NCBI GenBank assembly: GCA_016937155.1
Contig: JAFGWM010000041.1
Coordinates: 1-64,000 of the forward strand
From: Deltaproteobacteria bacterium
GTDB lineage: Bacteria > Myxococcota_A > Polyangia > HGW-17
DNA: 64,000 nt
Reading direction: 5' to 3'
Position 1 is the first letter of the stretch. Each line of letters opens with the position of its first letter. This document shows, one piece after another, positions 62,547-64,000 of this stretch. A model generated the notes under the pieces. The model saw nothing but the letters and a program-made list of their open reading frames with translations. It did not search any database and was not told the origin of the DNA. The position numbers and the translations under genes are program-made.

Positions 62547-63122
62547 TTAATTCTCCTGAGGTTTATTCCATCTTTTCATGTCTGGTATATTAATATCAAA
62601 ATAACTTAATGAACGGTAGATCATCTGTAAAGCTAAATCATTTATTGTTTTGGGCTGTGTATAAAATTCTGGTGATGCGGTCATTACAATTCCACCACTC
62701 CTTGAAATTTTAGCAAGGTTTTCCAAATGAATTGCATCAAGAGGTGATTCTCTAACCATCAATAGCAGTGATCTTCTTTCCTTTAGACAAACCTGAGCTA
62801 CACGCAGTGGAAGATTAGTTCCCAGCCCGCATGAAACTGACATTGCACTGGACAATGAGCATGGAATAAACATAGCACCATCAAGGGGAAAACTTCCCGA
62901 TGCAACACTGGCACTGACATCAGTATATTCATAAAGATGATCAAATCTGGCCAGAGTATCCTTAAGAATATCATTTCCCAATTCATGATTGAAAATTTTT
63001 ATGGCACTGGGAGAAATTGTACCGTGTAGTTTTATATCCTTAATTTCCGATAGTATTTTAACTGCAGTTTTAGCATAAACTGCACCGCTGGCACCACTAA
63101 TCGCCAGAAAAAAATTTTTCAT
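62547..63122 (-). CDS. ubiX: Flavin prenyltransferase UbiX
   Basis: UbiX attaches a dimethylallyl group to FMN, making the cofactor for UbiD-type decarboxylases. The 191-residue protein shows 'AISGASGAVYAKTAV', 'ASGSFPLDGAMFIPCS', 'LKERRSLLLMVRESPLDAIHLENL' and 'ASPEFYTQPKTI', all family marks. AGGAAA lies before the ATG. No ubiD is in the window. It sits between a low-complexity gene and the zinc-ribbon gene on the same strand, probably one operon. Confidence 0.93.
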   Translation of the reverse strand: MKNFFLAISGASGAVYAKTAVKILSEIKDIKLHGTISPSAIKIFNHELGNDILKDTLARFDHLYEYTDVSASVASGSFPLDGAMFIPCSLSSAMSVSCGLGTNLPLRVAQVCLKERRSLLLMVRESPLDAIHLENLAKISRSGGIVMTASPEFYTQPKTINDLALQMIYRSLSYFDINIPDMKRWNKPQEN

Positions 63123-63131
63123 AATGATTTC

Positions 63132-64000
63132 CTATTTCTTCCGGTTTGGTTTTCTTCTATTGTTTCTGGTGGTCTTTCGGGGGCCGGAAGTTCTTTTCAC
63201 AGGTTCATTTTTTGGCTGACCACTGATAAAAAGTTTTTTTATCGAATCCAGTATTCCTGAACGCTTGGGTGAATCGGATTCAATCTGGTTGATGATATCT
63301 TCCAGACCACTATAATCATTTTCATCCTCAAGTTCAGCTTCAAAGAAATCTTCCTCAAACTGGGAAAAACCCTTACTAGGGATGTCTTTTTCCTGGATAG
63401 CATCGTCAGCAGAGTCTTTTTGCTGAGTATGAAAGTTTGATGAAATCAATCTGTTTTCAAGTGGAGTGGCAGTCTTCTCAGGGGTTTTTCCCTGAGTTTT
63501 TTCGGTAGCAGTAATTACCTTGTGTTCAATCCTGTTCTTTACAGGAGATTCAACGGGAGCCTTTTCAGTAACTGGTGGTTCAGACCAGTTTTTATCAACA
63601 TCAGGCGACTTTTCCGGGAGTGATTTCGTATCCAGTTTGAAGGGAGACGGATGATTCATGATTATCTGCTTCAGACTCTCACGAAGATGTTTTCTTTTTT
63701 CCTGATCAAGAGCTACAATTTTTTCAATGTCAGGATTTTTTCCATGGACTGATTTCTCTGTGGATATTGGTACAGTATTTACCACTTTCGGTTTCTCAGG
63801 AGAAGCATCATTATCACTTTTAATACTCAGTTCTCCTGAAACCACATTGTTTTCAATAACTTTAGTCTTTTTACCTGACTTGATGACTTCAGTTTCAGAG
63901 ATAACTGCCTTCTCCGGTTCTGAAACTGAAGTTAGATGCGTCTCAACTGGCTCTTTTTTCAGATTTTTCTCATCAGCAATATTTTCAGTGCCAGGGTCTT
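63132..64000 (-). CDS. Low-complexity protein, cut off by the window end
   Basis: The open frame continues past the window edge with no stop between 63845 and 64000, so the true start lies outside. The visible 289 residues are rich in Glu, Lys, Pro, Ser and Thr. They contain two acidic-aromatic patches (SQFEEDFFEAELEDENDYSG) and end in a strongly basic tail (RRKPNRKK). A GTG at 63845 is in frame but has no reason to be the start. Basic tails of this kind occur on RNA-binding enzymes such as helicases and RNase E/G, but no catalytic part is visible here. It precedes ubiX by nine bases. Confidence 0.65.
   Translation of the reverse strand, partial: DPGTENIADEKNLKKEPVETHLTSVSEPEKAVISETEVIKSGKKTKVIENNVVSGELSIKSDNDASPEKPKVVNTVPISTEKSVHGKNPDIEKIVALDQEKRKHLRESLKQIIMNHPSPFKLDTKSLPEKSPDVDKNWSEPPVTEKAPVESPVKNRIEHKVITATEKTQGKTPEKTATPLENRLISSNFHTQQKDSADDAIQEKDIPSKGFSQFEEDFFEAELEDENDYSGLEDIINQIESDSPKRSGILDSIKKLFISGQPKNEPVKRTSGPRKTTRNNRRKPNRKK

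Overview
The window is a 64 kb piece of an A+T-rich Gram-negative chromosome, roughly 40% G+C by eye. It is gene-dense, and both strands are used in short operons. The gene content points to a deltaproteobacterial or Myxococcota-type lineage. It has a type IV pilus pilMNOPQ operon beside a PilR-like regulator. It has two proteins with the architecture of the Myxococcus gliding proteins GltJ/AgmX and GltG. It has a Ser/Thr kinase with the HRDISPQN loop and PEGA domains, many lipoproteins with asparagine-threonine linkers, and thrombospondin type 3 repeats. The base composition is unusually low for classical myxobacteria, so an uncultured relative is more likely. The lineage call is inference. 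I see no tRNA, rRNA, CRISPR array, intact insertion sequence or prophage.

Layout. 0.3-8.7 kb: a lipoprotein, a six-PAS hybrid histidine kinase divergent from a degenerate receiver protein, an RlmI-type methyltransferase, cytidine deaminase and a DUF1232 protein. 8.8-20.4 kb: a very long S41 protease, a membrane-anchored metallophosphatase, a DnaA, a secreted protein with 63 cysteines, a P-loop protein, an L-threonine dehydrogenase and a DsbA-like lipoprotein. 20.5-31.4 kb: lipoproteins with (NNTT)n linkers, one of them an M30-like metalloprotease, and a B12 methionine synthase split into a catalytic and an activation protein and set head to head with metF. 31.5-35.3 kb: moaA-moaC-(MOSC-MogA) and P5C dehydrogenase.

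35.5-54.6 kb is the most coherent block. It runs GltJ-like, PilR-like, PilM-N-O-P-Q, a lipoprotein, purM, purN-TudS, a Ser/Thr kinase, a small exported protein and a GltG-like FHA protein. PilQ is 1355 residues long because about 600 residues of coiled coil are inserted between two AMIN domains. A promoter with three TGTAGTA repeats in helical phase precedes pilM. I read this block as an envelope-spanning pilus/motility machine with phospho-threonine control. The aberrant PilQ is the best candidate for something undescribed.

54.7-64 kb: an aminotransferase, a PilZ protein with a degenerate receiver, an inactive-looking M1 peptidase fused to an outer-membrane barrel, a sodium:solute symporter, a zinc-ribbon membrane protein, UbiX, and a low-complexity gene cut off by the window end.
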